Of a stretch of 64,000 bases of DNA, positions 44,726 to 56,305 are shown one piece after another (the first letter of the stretch is position 1; the number at the start of each line of letters is the position of its first letter). The stretch is taken from assembly GCA_020152595.1 (NCBI GenBank), contig JAIGNY010001222.1, positions 259,001-323,000 on the forward strand, written 5' to 3'. The notes beneath the pieces are model-generated. The model had not been told where the DNA came from and ran no database searches. It saw only the letters and a program-made list of their open reading frames with translations. The translations under genes and the position numbers were made by a program. Source of the stretch: Chiridota heheva. Its lineage: Eukaryota; Echinodermata; Holothuroidea; Apodida; Chiridotidae.

Positions 44726-45369
44726 AAAACTGCTTTGAAAATCAGAGTACACGTGTTCCCAAGACAATAGCAAAAAGGTTGTTGTTTCAATCAAACTGGC
44801 TAAATCGAGATACAGAGAGTAATTTCTTCTCTTTCCTTACAGAAAAACCAGGCTGCTGCAAGCTTGCAATAAGCTCACATTTTTAGCTTCAGCAAACTTA
44901 CTGCAAGCTTGCAGCAAGCTAGTATTTGGGACAAATGCACACTTGTTAGCTTGCACAAGATAGCAAAAACCTTTCCACAAGCTTGCAAAAACTTTCTGCA
45001 AGCTTGCGCAAGCTAACATATTTTTTGCTAGTTTGTACACGCTAATGTTGGTTTGCGCAAGCTAGCAAGCTTGCATTTGTCACAAATACTAGCTTGCTGC
45101 AAGCTTGCCGCAAGGTTGCAGCAAGCTTGCCGCAAGGTTGCAGCAAGCTTGCCGCAAAGTTGCAGCAAGCTGGCGCAAGGTTGCAGCAAGTTTGCGCAAG
45201 CTAAAAATGTTACCTTGTCGCAAGCTTGCTGCAAGCTGTTTTTTTTTTTCTATGAAGACTGCTTTTAAAATCAGAGTACATGTGTTCCCAAAACAAATAG
45301 CAAAAAAGTTGTTGTCTCAATCAAACTGGCTAAATCGGTATACAAGAGAGTAATTTCTTCTCTTTCCTA
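44726..45369. repeat. 115-bp direct repeats flanking element G2
   Basis: Copy 1 (44726-44838) and copy 2 (45255-45369) share AATCAGAGTACA, AGCAAAAA-GTTGTTGT, TCAATCAAACTGGCTAAATC and GAGAGTAATTTCTTCTCTTT at over 90 percent by eye. They enclose the GCTTGC element precisely. This is far longer than any transposon target duplication. It may be a duplication that accompanied insertion, or the element may have inserted at the boundary of an existing tandem pair. Confidence 0.9.
44834..45253. mobile_element. GCTTGC-palindrome element G2
   Basis: Starts CCTTACAGAAAAACCAGGC and ends with GCAAGCTG, a T run and TTCTATGA, a degraded inverted terminus. The interior has the landmarks AAGCTCACATTTTTAGCTTC, AAGCTAGTATTTGGGACAAA and GCTAGCAAGCTTGCATTTGT shared with G1 and G4, and short tandem GCAAGGTTGCAGCAAGCTTGC units at 45110-45200. 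Minus-strand and plus-strand frames of 67-82 codons are by-products. Confidence 0.75.
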
Positions 45370-45372
45370 TGG

Positions 45373-46399
45373 TGTACAATTCAATCGTCTTCATTAGACT
45401 TCACCACATAGATTACAAATAAAGTGTATTTCTTTTTTACCTGTTTATGTGCTTGCATATTATTACAAGTTCAGTGACTTTGTTGATCTTTGTTGAGTCA
45501 TAGCTCAGGTGATACTTGATCACTTTTAACGGCTAAACTTGTCAAAGTTTGATGAATTTGTATTGCATTACGTAGGTTAAAATCATTCTGATTGGACAAT
45601 GTTTGTACTATGTAAATTTGCCAACGAACTTCAAATGGCCTTCTAAGCCCAAGCTCATTCAAACCTTATGATTATTCATATAAATGCAGTGATCTACATT
45701 TCAACCATTCAGCAAAGTTATAAATGTTTTGAGTGAAACGATTCCCTGTTATGTGTATGCAATTCCCTGTTATGTGGACTGATGCGCACTGCACTGAAAA
45801 TTTCATTTAAAGCTCAAAATGCAGTAATCTTTCCAATATGCTGGAAGCATTGTTTTAATTGTTAAAAAAAACTCTTTTGAAAAATATTAAAAAACGATAA
45901 CAAATTGGGTCCAAATGTTCCAGAACAATTTGTAACCTCCTTAGTAATGAAGTAAAACAATGTTTTTAATTTTCTTCTCAGCCAGGAAAGTTGGAAGCAG
46001 AACAGTTCCATGCAACAAACAATTTATGTAATTTGGATCATTTTTTAACCAGCAATTTGTCCTCTGTTCACGTAAAGACAAACAAATTGGTTGGGAAAAG
46101 ATGCTGAAAGGTCAAACCGTTTTGAAACAATTCAAACAACAAGTCAACTTTTTTTTTTCCTTATGTTTTTCATCAACAACATCAGTATCAAAACAGCTTG
46201 TTGAAACACAACAATAATTACATAAAGATCTTGAATTAAAGAAGCCTAAATTAAGTTTTCGTAACTCGACTCAAAAATGTGATTCCTTTCCTTTCAGAAC
46301 CAAAGTTAAGGCAATATAACTTTAACCAAATAATTTGATTGCAAGGTCAGAAATAGGCCCGAGTCATGTAACATAAAATCTGAACCAGAGACCCGTTAC
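45373..46399. other. AT-rich stretch, nothing recognised
   Basis: CTGATTGGACAATGTTTGTA at about 45588 is a weak relative of the CCAAT-pair repeat. No gene seen. Confidence 0.4.
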
Positions 46400-46713
46400 T
46401 GTTACCCGGTTCCGAACAGGGTACCCGAGAAAACCAGAACCAAAAGGTTTTGTGGTTCAGATGCTTCTTTATCATAAGCTGATTGATTTGCAAGATTTTT
46501 GTTTATTGTCATGTCATTGCATATCATGAAATATTAGTTCCATGATATTTATTTATAAGCCTTGCAGATCAATATAACTAGAGTTGCATTTGCAGTTCCG
46601 GATTGCATTCTTGTAAAATCCACTCTTATTCTAAAATATACATATGTATACCCTATTAAATACATTTGCATACGATCAATACTGGTTCAAATCAATATCA
46701 ATTTAGTACATCA

Positions 46714-46960
46714 TCGTGTATTCTCAGTGTATCATGATGAATATTTAGTATATCATGATATTTAGCATATATCATCATAAATATTTAGTATATAATTGTG
46801 TATTTTCAGTAAATCATGACGAATATTTAGTATATTATGATATTTAGTATATATCATCATACAAATTTAGTATATAATCGTGTATGTTTAGTATATCACA
46901 ATGAATATCATGATTGATATTTAGTACATCATGATGAATATTTAGTATATCATTGTGTAT
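46714..46960 (+). repeat. ~82-bp AT-rich repeat built of ATTTAGTATATCATGA
   Basis: About three copies of an ~82-bp unit starting CGTGTAT-TTCAGT-ATCATGA and containing three short ATATTTAGTATATCAT-like subrepeats. The third copy is degraded. The period of about 82 is visible from CGTGTATTCTCAG (46715), TGTGTATTTTCAG (46797) and CGTGTATGTTTAG (46879). Confidence 0.85.
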
Positions 46961-47541
46961 GTTGGGGATAAGGTAGCCACTGAATGGCTATTGTAATGAA
47001 GTTATGAGTGTTTTGTACTGAACAATGCATGCATGTACGTAAATTAATGCGTTGTGATATCAACATACAAACAAATCATGAAGAAACTCTCAAATTCAAC
47101 AAAAGACTGACATGCACATCAATCAACTGAACTGCTTTAATGTTTTTTGGATGCAAAAGTTACAAGTAAAGTTATACAATATTGATAATTACTGTACCAC
47201 ATCTGACATCAATGTTTCATTTGAAGTGTTCATGTTTAAGAGCTCCATTATTGGCAAAACCACATTAAATCCTGTTCACTATTCATATTATTGAGATTTA
47301 ACGATTTTACATCCTGTACAAATGCACACTTGTATAATAACAACATTGCGTAATAACAATTACACCAAATGTGAAAACAAATCCAGTTGTCAAAATATGA
47401 GCATTTCCATATTCTTACATTAACCCCCGCCCACTCATTAATATGCATGACATCACCACCAAAATTGATAGGGAACATATGCAGACCATGTAATATGTCA
47501 TATGATATGCCATGTGCTTTATGCCACATGTGTACCACATA

Positions 47542-47897
47542 CCGTATTTTCTCTAATAAACGCCCCCCCTCTAAAAAAACCCTTCCCCCCCCCCCCCCCA
47601 TCATTTTTCATACTTTCAGGATGTAACAACGTACGTTTAACTTACCGAATGTGACTTAAAAAGGCTGTAAGTCGAACGTAACCAAGCCAAAAATATGCAA
47701 AGAGTATATTCCATTAATAATCCATGCACAATAATGCTAAAAACACAAAAATCGCATGAAGGAACTAATACCTTAGGCCTAAAAGGAATTGCCGTTCTTT
47801 TGTAAGTTACACTTTTCCTTCATACTTTACCCTCGGATAAACGCCCCCCTGTTTTCCAAATGCAACGCCCCGGGGGCGTTTATTAGAGAAAATACGG
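47542..47897. mobile_element. TA-flanked MITE inserted in composite repeat S
   Basis: Termini CCGTATTTTCTCTAATAAAC and its reverse complement continue into GCCCC, giving about 25 bp of perfect inverted repeat. TA lies on both sides (47540-47541, 47898-47899), as for Tc1/mariner-type insertion. Outside sequence (GTGTACCACATA ... TAAATCCAA) joins to match the uninterrupted subunit at 48172-48198, so the insertion can be seen against an empty site. It is 356 bp with no transposase; a second terminal-like AAACGCCCCCCTG lies at 47838-47850. Confidence 0.88.
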
Positions 47898-48290
47898 TAT
47901 ATAAATCCAATGTGTCATTCAGGAGATTTCGTCCTTACAAGCTTTATTTGGCAAAACAACTTTGCATATTAATGAGATTTTACGTTTTTAATACCATGAG
48001 AATACTGATACTAGCTAACAACATTACTACACTGAATATGGAATAAAAAGGACAAAGGGTTGTTGTAATATAAGTATTTCAAGATATTTACAATAAGCCC
48101 CGCCCACTCATTGATATGCAAGACATCACCACCAAAATTGACAGGGCACATCTCGGACCATGGGCTACATGTGTACCACATATGACATAAATCCAACTAA
48201 TCATTCTGGAGATTTCCTGTTTACAAGCTTTATTTGGCAAGACCACTTTAAGCCCCCCCTTCTCCCTCCCGCAAGTTAATGAATTTACCA

Positions 48291-50055
48291 TAATTTTAAT
48301 GTAAACTTAACAACATACCAGTTCTGCAAAAATTGCAGAGCTGAAGAAAAAAAATCTTCAACCTTAGTCAGAAATATAAATTAAAATGTTAACAGATAAA
48401 AATAATCCATTAAACACCCATTGTATGTTAAGATTTCAAACTGATAGAAGAATGTCTTTTATATATCCAGGACGTATTTTTCACTCCCCAACTGTTCCAC
48501 ACTGTCATCATTATCCCTGCATCAATTTTCAGAGAAATTAAAGGAAAGTTCATCTGATGACACTTGTTGTAAATAATTGAATATTGCGAGTCCCATCATT
48601 ATTTTCATCTACCTAAATCTCATGCAGATCTGAATAGTTTAACCACGACAACGTACATTAACCATTCTTCTCCCAGTTTCTTCCAGTTGAGAGTCTAGTT
48701 AATAATTCAGTTTTATTCCTTTTACCTACGTCATAACTTTAAAAAAAATTCTTATAACGTAAAGCAAAAATAAGCCATGATGACATATTTTCCATTTCTG
48801 CTGATATAACCAAAGCAAACAGCAACTATACTCACTTCATTCATTATTTACTACACAGGTTCCTTCATCAAGTTCATTTCAAAATAACACGTTTGAAGTC
48901 AACAGTGGAATTCAAAAATAAACAAATCCCTCTCCTTCAAATATTAAAACAAAAAGTCGTTAAATTCGACAACAATTGTTGTGGGTGGTTTTCACTGAAG
49001 TTTTAGCAAGTACCAAAGACGTGTTATTGTATGATGCAACATGTACAAGGCTTGAAACAGCATCCATAAATTTTCTGTATTCGTAAGACGTCACTTTCAC
49101 ACAGCAGCTATTGATTCACCCAGCAGCTTTTTATTGGCTTGTCAGTATTTGTTTAAATATGATCTGCCAATCAGAAACATTGAATTTGATATAAAAAAAT
49201 ATTTGGAGTATTTGCATTGTCATGACCCGTGCGTGCATTAAATGCTTGTAATGCATCACCTTCAGTATTAGGTTTAGTCCAATTTAACAACAGGTAAATT
49301 TCTTAGCAAAGCGAAAAAATGTATGTAAACTTTTCTTGTTTTTCATTCTTTTTTCTATTAATTCTTCTTTTTTTTAAATGCATTTTAAACAATCTAACAT
49401 GGAGATTTGATGAAAAGATGAATGTTTTGGCATCGTGCTTATATGCATATTTAATGCACGCTTCAAAGGACTTTGCATCTTGAATTACCCTCCTAAAGTC
49501 AGGCCATTCCACTCAAGTCAAAGTCCTTTGCCCCAGGCATTAAATGCCTATATAAATTAACACTCTGCCTCAACACTACTTTTCTTAGGATTGCATGGTT
49601 TTCTCCGCATTAACACAAGAGCTGGCCTTTAAACGAAATAGTACCACCTAGCTGCAACACAATGCTAAATTGTTGAAAATCAACTGAAAAATCATTGTAG
49701 AGCAAAAATTCCTATCAATAATTGATTAAACATAGTCATATTTACAACTTTTTACATTTCCGGGATCAAGTGTCCACAAAGAATCAAAGATATGTTAATT
49801 TAGGCTGTAATCACTTGAGAATGTTACTTATTATGCAGTACAATTAATTCTTGCTATAAATCATGTCACAATAACTTGAAGGAGTGCAGCTGAATGTGAT
49901 GATTTTAATTGGATAGAAATCCTTAAATCCCCATCTTAAGAATATATTTTGGGAAATTTGATACAGACCTTGGTTATGTCTTCAAATTACAAATTCAACA
50001 GTTTTAAATTATTCTTGGAATTTAGAACAAAACAAACAAAAATCGCTTTTATAAA
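48291..50055. other. AT-rich stretch, mostly unremarkable
   Basis: At 49130-49190 there is an inverted copy of the CCAAT-pair repeat (TTATTGGCTTGTCAGTATTTG and CTGCCAATCAGAAACATTG). A GTAAGACGTCACTTTC site (49084-49099) is nearby. No coding gene. Confidence 0.45.
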
Positions 50056-50660
50056 ACATCAACTTAAAGAGATTTGCAGTTCTACTATTTTTTCATCGCT
50101 TTTTATCAAACGTCAACTTTAAGAGATTTGCAGTTCTACTATTTCTTCATCACTTTTTATAAAACGTCAATTTGAAGAGATTTGCAGTTCTACTATTTCT
50201 TCATCGCTTTTTATAAAACGTCAATTTGAAGAGATTTGCAGTCTCCTATTTCTTCATCGCTTTTTATTTTGAAGAGATTTGCAGTTCTAAACTTTTTATC
50301 AACTTGAAGAGATTTGCAGTTCTACTATTTCATCATCGCTTTTATTAAACGTCAACTTGAAAAGATTTGCAGTTCTACTATTTCTTTATCGTTTTTATCA
50401 AACGTCAACTTGAAGAGATTTGCAGTTCTACTATTTCTTCATCGCTTTTATATAAACCGTCAACTTGAAGAGATTTGCAGTTCTACTTTTTCTTCATTGC
50501 TTTTATAAAACGTCAACTTGAAGAGATTTGCAGTACTATTTCTTCATCGCTTTTATAAAACGTCAACTTCAAGAGATTTGCAGTTCTACCATTTCTTCAT
50601 CGCTTTTATATAAAACGTCAACTTGAAGAGATTTGCAGTTCTACTATTTCTTCATAGAAG
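50056..50660 (+). repeat. ~53-bp minisatellite, about 11 units
   Basis: Units contain AACTTGAAGAGATTTGCAGT, TCTACTATTTCTTCATCGCT and TTTATAAAACGTC. Two units near 50250-50300 are shortened. The array is followed by AT-rich sequence with no gene. The 64-codon frame at 50314-50508 is a by-product. Confidence 0.95.
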
Positions 50661-52299
50661 AGATGTTTAATTTTAGAACTGAACACTATTTTACAAAAGC
50701 ATGACTTGCCTATATGTTACTAGATCTTCAAAGACTCATATTTTTTACTTGATTTCTACAATAAGAATTATTCTGATTACAAAATTGCATGAACTTCACA
50801 AATTACCAAACTAATGGCTAATCAAAATGGAACTTTTCTAGTATGTTCAAATAATGTGAAATTTTGTGTATCGCATAAACCAAGACATTTTCAGTAAATC
50901 GGTAGAAATGTTTTCTTCAAATTCACAAAAATATCTTCTATCTAATTGCCTGGTTTGGGGCATGAAAGTTTGTACAACATTTTAGAAGAATTTGCATCTA
51001 TACTCCAAGGCAATGTTGTAAGGGATAAATAAAAAAGAAAAATCCATATTCATGTCAAAAACCAATATTTGCAATATTTCCATCTCTACAGGGATTTACT
51101 GCAACATAATACTCTGTGATTTCTGCAACTGATGTGATATCTTAACTTCAAACAAACCGTACAAATATGACAATCAAAGTTACTTATTCCATTCTGCTTG
51201 TTATTTATAAACCAAGTAAAATATGCAAAAGCAAAATAAATTAGAGAAAATAAGAAAGCTATGTTATGCCAAACTTCCTTTACAACCCCTAGCCCATTCC
51301 ATACAAATATTTTTTAAATATCTCAATATTTAAAAAATGCTCATGAAATAAAATACTAGGTGTTAATATTTCATGCTCATCACAATACCTGCAAACTAAC
51401 TCATCACGTTTTAATTTCGTTCTTTAATTTACACAAAGACTTTTGGAGCCAGTAGCCGATCTAAAAACTAATAAAAAGTTGGAACGTTCTTTATGAACAT
51501 GTCATCCACAGTGAGCTTATGAAAGCCTTTCAGAATCTCACATTTCACATTCAAATTAATCAGCATAAATATAGCGTAAAGATAAGGAATTATCCTGCTA
51601 GGGAGGACTAAAATCATCCAAGCATTCACCTCATGAATTCAAATGATGAAGTGTGCTCTCCATCTATGTAAACATGCTGACAAATGCCCACAGGAAGCGA
51701 ATATGATATTGACCAATGAATATTAATGAGCACATTTGTGTGGGCTTGTAGTGATCCAGATGAGGTATTTACAATACACAACAAAGGCGGCAGTGACATG
51801 AAATGCCAAAATATTGACATATTGTAAAACACACTATACACTGAGAGACAAACACTCTTTACGACTGAGACAAAGGGATGAACTAAAATTTAACTAAAGA
51901 TTGTAAAAGATTTTCTATTTAAAACATTTTGAGGGAGCAAATATTGAAAAATTAGAAATCCAACAAAATTTTGAAAGGGATAAAAATGTATCATTTTCTT
52001 TCACCCCCCACCCTTCCCCCTCCCCCTCCCCTCTCCACCTAAAAGAAGAAAAATCATTTTAACCTGGAACATAACCAATCTCTAATCATAACAGTTCCAA
52101 TGACCCACCAATCCACAAGAATTCCCCCTATCTTGTCGACTCTTATCTTTATACCATAATCACCTTTTCTAACATCAATCATTATTCCAACCCAACTGTC
52201 AAACCCCCTCCTGTGCCTCACCCCACCCAAAGTCTACCACCCGTTCCCCACAACCTCACCCAGTTTTGACCCTATCCCATCCTCACTTAAACTTCAAGC
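50661..52299. other. Stretch with no recognised gene
   Basis: AT-rich to 51600. A mixed-composition patch at 51640-51800 (including GACCAATGAATATTAATGAG) could be a conserved non-coding element; this is only an impression. A C-rich stretch follows at 52003-52040. Confidence 0.4.
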
Positions 52300-52302
52300 C
52301 TG

Positions 52303-52574
52303 CCTTTACAGAAATTTTAGCTTGCAACACGCTTACAACAAGGTAACATTTTTAGCTTGTGCAAGCATGCTGCAAGCTTGTGCAAGTGTTTTGCAAGCTT
52401 GCAGCAAGCATGCCACAAGCTAGTATTTGGAACTTTCTAGCTTGCACAAGCAAAAAATGTTGGCTTGTTGCAAGCTTGCAGCATGCTTGCTTACCCAAGC
52501 TGGAAATGTTAGCTTGCAGCATGTTTAAGCAAGCTAAAAATGTTACATTGGTGCAAGCTTATATTTCTGTAAGG
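52303..52574. mobile_element. GCTTGC-palindrome element G3 (compact copy)
   Basis: CCTTTACAGAAATTTTAGCTTGC at the left and GCAAGCTTATATTTCTGTAAGGG at the right are clear inverted ends. The second inner landmark GGTAACATTTTTAGCTTG is matched by CAAGCTAAAAATGTTAC on the other side, so the inverted repeats reach about 60 bp. At 272 bp this is the shortest copy and shows the family's basic plan without large internal expansion. A target duplication was not recognised. Confidence 0.82.
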
Positions 52575-53209
52575 GTGTCTTTATTAACTGCACCTTCAAA
52601 TCTTCCTCACCAAAATGCGAAAGTAAACTCCTTCCCATTGCAATCCTACCCCATCCCAAAACCTAAGCCCTTACCATTTGCTACCACTTTTAACAAATGT
52701 AATTATTAGTTTCTAATAGACCCCTAGCTTTGCTGTATTACAGGGGCGGCCTTCCCTGCCCCTCAGTGGGCCTCCCTGCCCCAGAGCTACTTTACCATTG
52801 GATTGAGCCTTAAGGAGGGCCCATGGACTCCACACCGAATGTGCCCCTCAACAAGTCTAGCAACCTGACCCTTTTTAAATCAAGCTAAGGGTCTGTCTAA
52901 TGATTAAAAACTTCAGCACCATGAAGAAACTGCAACACGTTATGCTGATGAGTGCCTTTAGCTTATCCAAGCATGACAAAATAAAACTCAAAAACTGTTA
53001 TATTCTTCAATCATAAACATATCCATCAAAGTTCCATCATTATGTTATAATCAAAACTATAGTGAATAAACCTGTATTAGTGATTTTTAATTAACACATG
53101 AAATCCCTCAGCTCAGAATATTTCCACAAAAAAATTCTAAACCTGATTCAAATTTATATAAGTAAAGTACTCCCTCTATTATCGATCTTACTCTGACAAG
53201 ACCAGTTGA
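52575..53209. other. Stretch with no recognised gene
   Basis: CAGGGGCGGCCTTCC at 52741 resembles a hAT terminus without a visible partner. Remaining sequence is unremarkable. Confidence 0.4.
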
Positions 53210-53480
53210 AGGAATATTCCCATGAATTTTCATATATAATAGAGACCAATTTTAGAGACAAATTGGTGAAAAAACTATGTTCATATCTTAATCCGTTTAG
53301 TAGTTACAAAAATTTAAAGTATTTTTGAATGTGAACAAAATTGACTAATTGGCAACATCTGTGATGTCATAGAGATATTACCAAATCAAGCTATTAATAG
53401 TTTTAGTGACAACATTTGAAACAATTTTTTACAGTCAAGTATAAAGAAATACATTGCATTCCATTGCTGTGTTGGGTAAA
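53210..53480. mobile_element. MITE family M2, partial copy d
   Basis: AGGAATATTCCCATGAATTT, then CATATATAATAGAGACCA and ATCTTAATCCGTTTAGTAGT, match the left arm of M2 copy c. It is preceded by TTGA, a changed TTAA. The right end was not found; the limit given is approximate. Confidence 0.6.
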
Positions 53481-53821
53481 TAAAGTCATTAGATAATATT
53501 TGTATATGTAAATGAGCAAAATGGCAGCCTTCATGTGTCTACTTCAAACATGAATGCCTTGGGGTAGGAATAAGATTTTGACTTGATGTTTTCGGTAGTT
53601 GGTTTAGATTTTAATCTGCTATCTAATGAAATAAGGATTGTATCAGACATGTGTCCTTTATTTCATGACTAAAATATTCACCAACAAAAATTATCAATGA
53701 AAATCTGATTAAGCTTTTTAAGATAGGCAACACATCATCATCTAGGGTCCCCTTTCTAAAATGGAGGAGTTGTTTCTGGTATCAACTCAGCAAAATGTGA
53801 TCCTTTTTTTTCTTTTTTTTT

Positions 53822-54475
53822 TGCTAAGAATAACTTAATCATTTTTTCCCCTTAAAGCTGAAAATAACTATAACTTTATCATCCCCCTCCCTTAAAGCTG
53901 AGAATAACTTGATCATTTTTTCCCCTAAAGCTGAGAATAACTTGATCATTTTTTCCTTAAAGCTGAGAATAACTTGATCATTTTCCCCTTAAAGCTGAGA
54001 ATAACCCATTTTTTCCCCCTCCATAAAGCTGAGAATAACTATAACTATATCATCCCCCTTAAAGTTGAGAATAACTATAACTTTATCATTCCCCCCACCC
54101 TCCCTTAAAGCTGAAAATAACTTGATCAGTTGTTTCCCTTAAAGCTGAGAATAATTTAATCATTTTGTTCCCTTAAAGCTGAGAATAACTTGATCATTTT
54201 GTCCAATTAAAGCTGATAAGAACTTGATCATTTTCCCCCTTAAAGCTGATAATAATTTGATCATTTTGTTCCCTTAAAGCTGAGAATAAATTGATCATTT
54301 TGTCCCCTTAGAGCTAAGAATAAATTAATCATTTTGCCCCTTTAAAGCTGAGAATAACTTCATGGTTTTTTCCCCTTAAAGCTGAGAATAGCATGTTCAT
54401 TTTGTTCCCTAAAAGCTGGGAATAATTTGATACTTTTTGATAATATTTCCCCTTAAAGCTGAGAATAACTTTAAA
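53822..54475 (+). repeat. ~34-bp degenerate minisatellite, about 19 units
   Basis: Units contain TTAAAGCTGAGAATAACTTG, then ATCATTTTTTCCCC. The pyrimidine-rich linker varies in length between copies, so the period drifts between about 28 and 42. Divergence indicates an older array than those at 33.2 and 43.8 kb. Confidence 0.93.
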
Positions 54476-55734
54476 TATGTTATTTTTCTAGTTATTTCTT
54501 ACAAGTGACTCAGTCAAAAAATCGCATGATGTTAAAGTGCATCATTTATGAGGCCCCTGAAATCTGTCAGTTTAATAACATGCAATATCTCTCTGTGAAG
54601 CAATTTTGTTTTTAACTAATGGTAAAATAACAGCCAATCTTAATCTCATGTTTCTGGCTAAAAGTATATATCAGTACTGTGATATATCATTATACATTAT
54701 ATTTACCCAAAAAAAGTCAATTGCTTTATAAACAAAAAACAAACCTAAAACAAACATGTCCATTGTACCTTTTCATGAGTGTGTTATTGGACTTATTCTC
54801 TGAGATCAAACCCACAAAAAATTCAAGGAAAAAAAAATCAAAAACAATTCAGCTAATGGTTCATCTACACAATAAAAAAGGGATTCCCAAATCCCTACCA
54901 ATACATATCTACCCTGCAGACCCTTCCCAACCCCCTCCCATACTGCCTCACCCTTAACTCAGAATTTGGTACAAAACATATAACCAATTTGGTTTTACTC
55001 ATTTAATATTTCAGGAAGAAATTCTGATTTTTTTTTTCAATGAAACAAATTTCAATGTTATTATGTTTAGGAGGAAAATCCAAATATATAAAATGTAATT
55101 ATTGTCGGTGTTTTATCAATCATTGATTTGATTACTCTTATAATTAATTCACCAGTCAAAGGATTTTTTCATCTCCTATCCATAACCATTTTCAACAATT
55201 CAACCCCTAAATCTAAGTTTCTAGCTAAATTTTCCAGATAGACATTTTGTACTACTGCCCTCTAATTTCCAGAGCGTTTACCACTCATCTCACTTAAGAA
55301 GATGACAACATAGAAAAGAAACCCCATTTAAAAGCTGTCAACTGTTGTTTTTCTCATTTTGAATTTTTGAATGTTGAATAAATTATTCATTTGACAGGGA
55401 GAGTAATAAAATAGGCTTAAATCTGTATTTTGAAATAACATTTAGCAACCTTTTTTATTTTATTTTTTTTCATTAGAAATTGTTGCTTTGTCACATCAGA
55501 ACTTCCAGCAACACCTTGTAATAAATCACAACATAGTACAGATTCACAATAACGATTCTTGCAGAATATTGCTCAAAAATAAATTGCTTAAAAAGCTGAT
55601 ATAACAAAAAGAAGCAAAATTTTGATGCAGCAAACACAGAGCATGAGAGCGCTTCTATGAAGAGTATTGATTTTGATGATTAATGTAACAAACATCCATA
55701 GTTTGAAACATTTCATGAAATGTGATTTTTTTTT
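54476..55734. other. AT-rich stretch, nothing recognised
   Basis: A 92-codon frame at 54679-54957 is low in complexity and not recognised. No repeats. Confidence 0.4.
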
Positions 55735-55736
55735 TA

Positions 55737-56010
55737 CATTTAACATAACATAACAAGATGACAGGCTAAGAAGGGGCAGTCACCCCATAAAAAGCCCAAA
55801 GTAACACCACCAGACCACAACCACAAACAAAACAAAATCAAAGATGCCTAGAGTTGGTAAAAATCTTATGTTTACTTTGAAATTGTGAACAGAATTGAAG
55901 CTAACCACCCACTGACAAACCATTCCACTCATTAACAACTCTTTGTGGAAAAAAATTCAAATCATTTTTCCAATCTTAATTTTCTACCCTAGAATCAGCC
56001 AACATGCAAC
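55737..56010 (-). mobile_element. CR1/L2-like LINE 3' end
   Basis: On the minus strand the phrase PQRVVNEWNGLS (55948-55915) is the conserved C-terminal R-VN-WN-LP motif of CR1/L2/Rex-type LINEs, preceded by a basic stretch (RKLRLEK) and an aromatic FEF. A stop follows soon after. The 3' tail ends in TTGTTATGTTATGTTAAATG, a pentamer microsatellite, which is typical for this group. It belongs to a different LINE lineage from the five Jockey/I-like relics. Inactive and heavily truncated. Confidence 0.75.
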
Positions 56011-56055
56011 TTTAAAAGGTATCATTAAAATAACATTTCAATAACAACAATTATT

Positions 56056-56305
56056 ACATAATAAACAGTTTCTATTTTCAGAAAGGATTTCTTTTGTCAA
56101 AATAAAGCCTTCACGTTACCATTATACTCCTTTTTAGGACTTAATAAACTGTGCACCAGAACAGCAAGCAAAATCCTGTTAGCATTTCTGGTACAGAGTT
56201 TATTAAGTACCAAAACCCCAAGTATAATGGTAATGTGAAGGCTTTATTTGAGTCCATTTTCACAATAGAAATCCATTTTGAAAATAGAAGCTGTTAATAA
56301 TCCAA
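56056..56305. mobile_element. Foldback hairpin element (~240 bp palindrome)
   Basis: Nearly the whole element is an inverted repeat. AACAGTTTCTATTTTCAG, AAATAAAGCCTTCACGTTAC, CATTATACT, ACTTAATAAACT and CACCAGAA on the left each have an inverted partner on the right. The loop is only about 20-30 bases around 56160-56185. A transcript would form a long imperfect hairpin. Flanking target duplications were not identified. Confidence 0.82.

Larger units (their letters stand above)
46400..48290. repeat. Composite repeat S, copy 2, with insertions
   Basis: Opens AACCAGAACCAAAAGGTTTT, then GCTGATTGATTTG, matching copy 1 at 20590. Subunits include CCCCGCCCACTCATTAATAT followed by GCATGACATCACCACCAAAA (47427 and, with variants, 48098), TGTGTACCACATATGACATAAATCC and TTTACAAGCTTTATTTGGCAA. 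It has been split by the AT-rich 82-bp array at 46714-46960 and by a TA-flanked MITE at 47542-47897. Confidence 0.75.
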
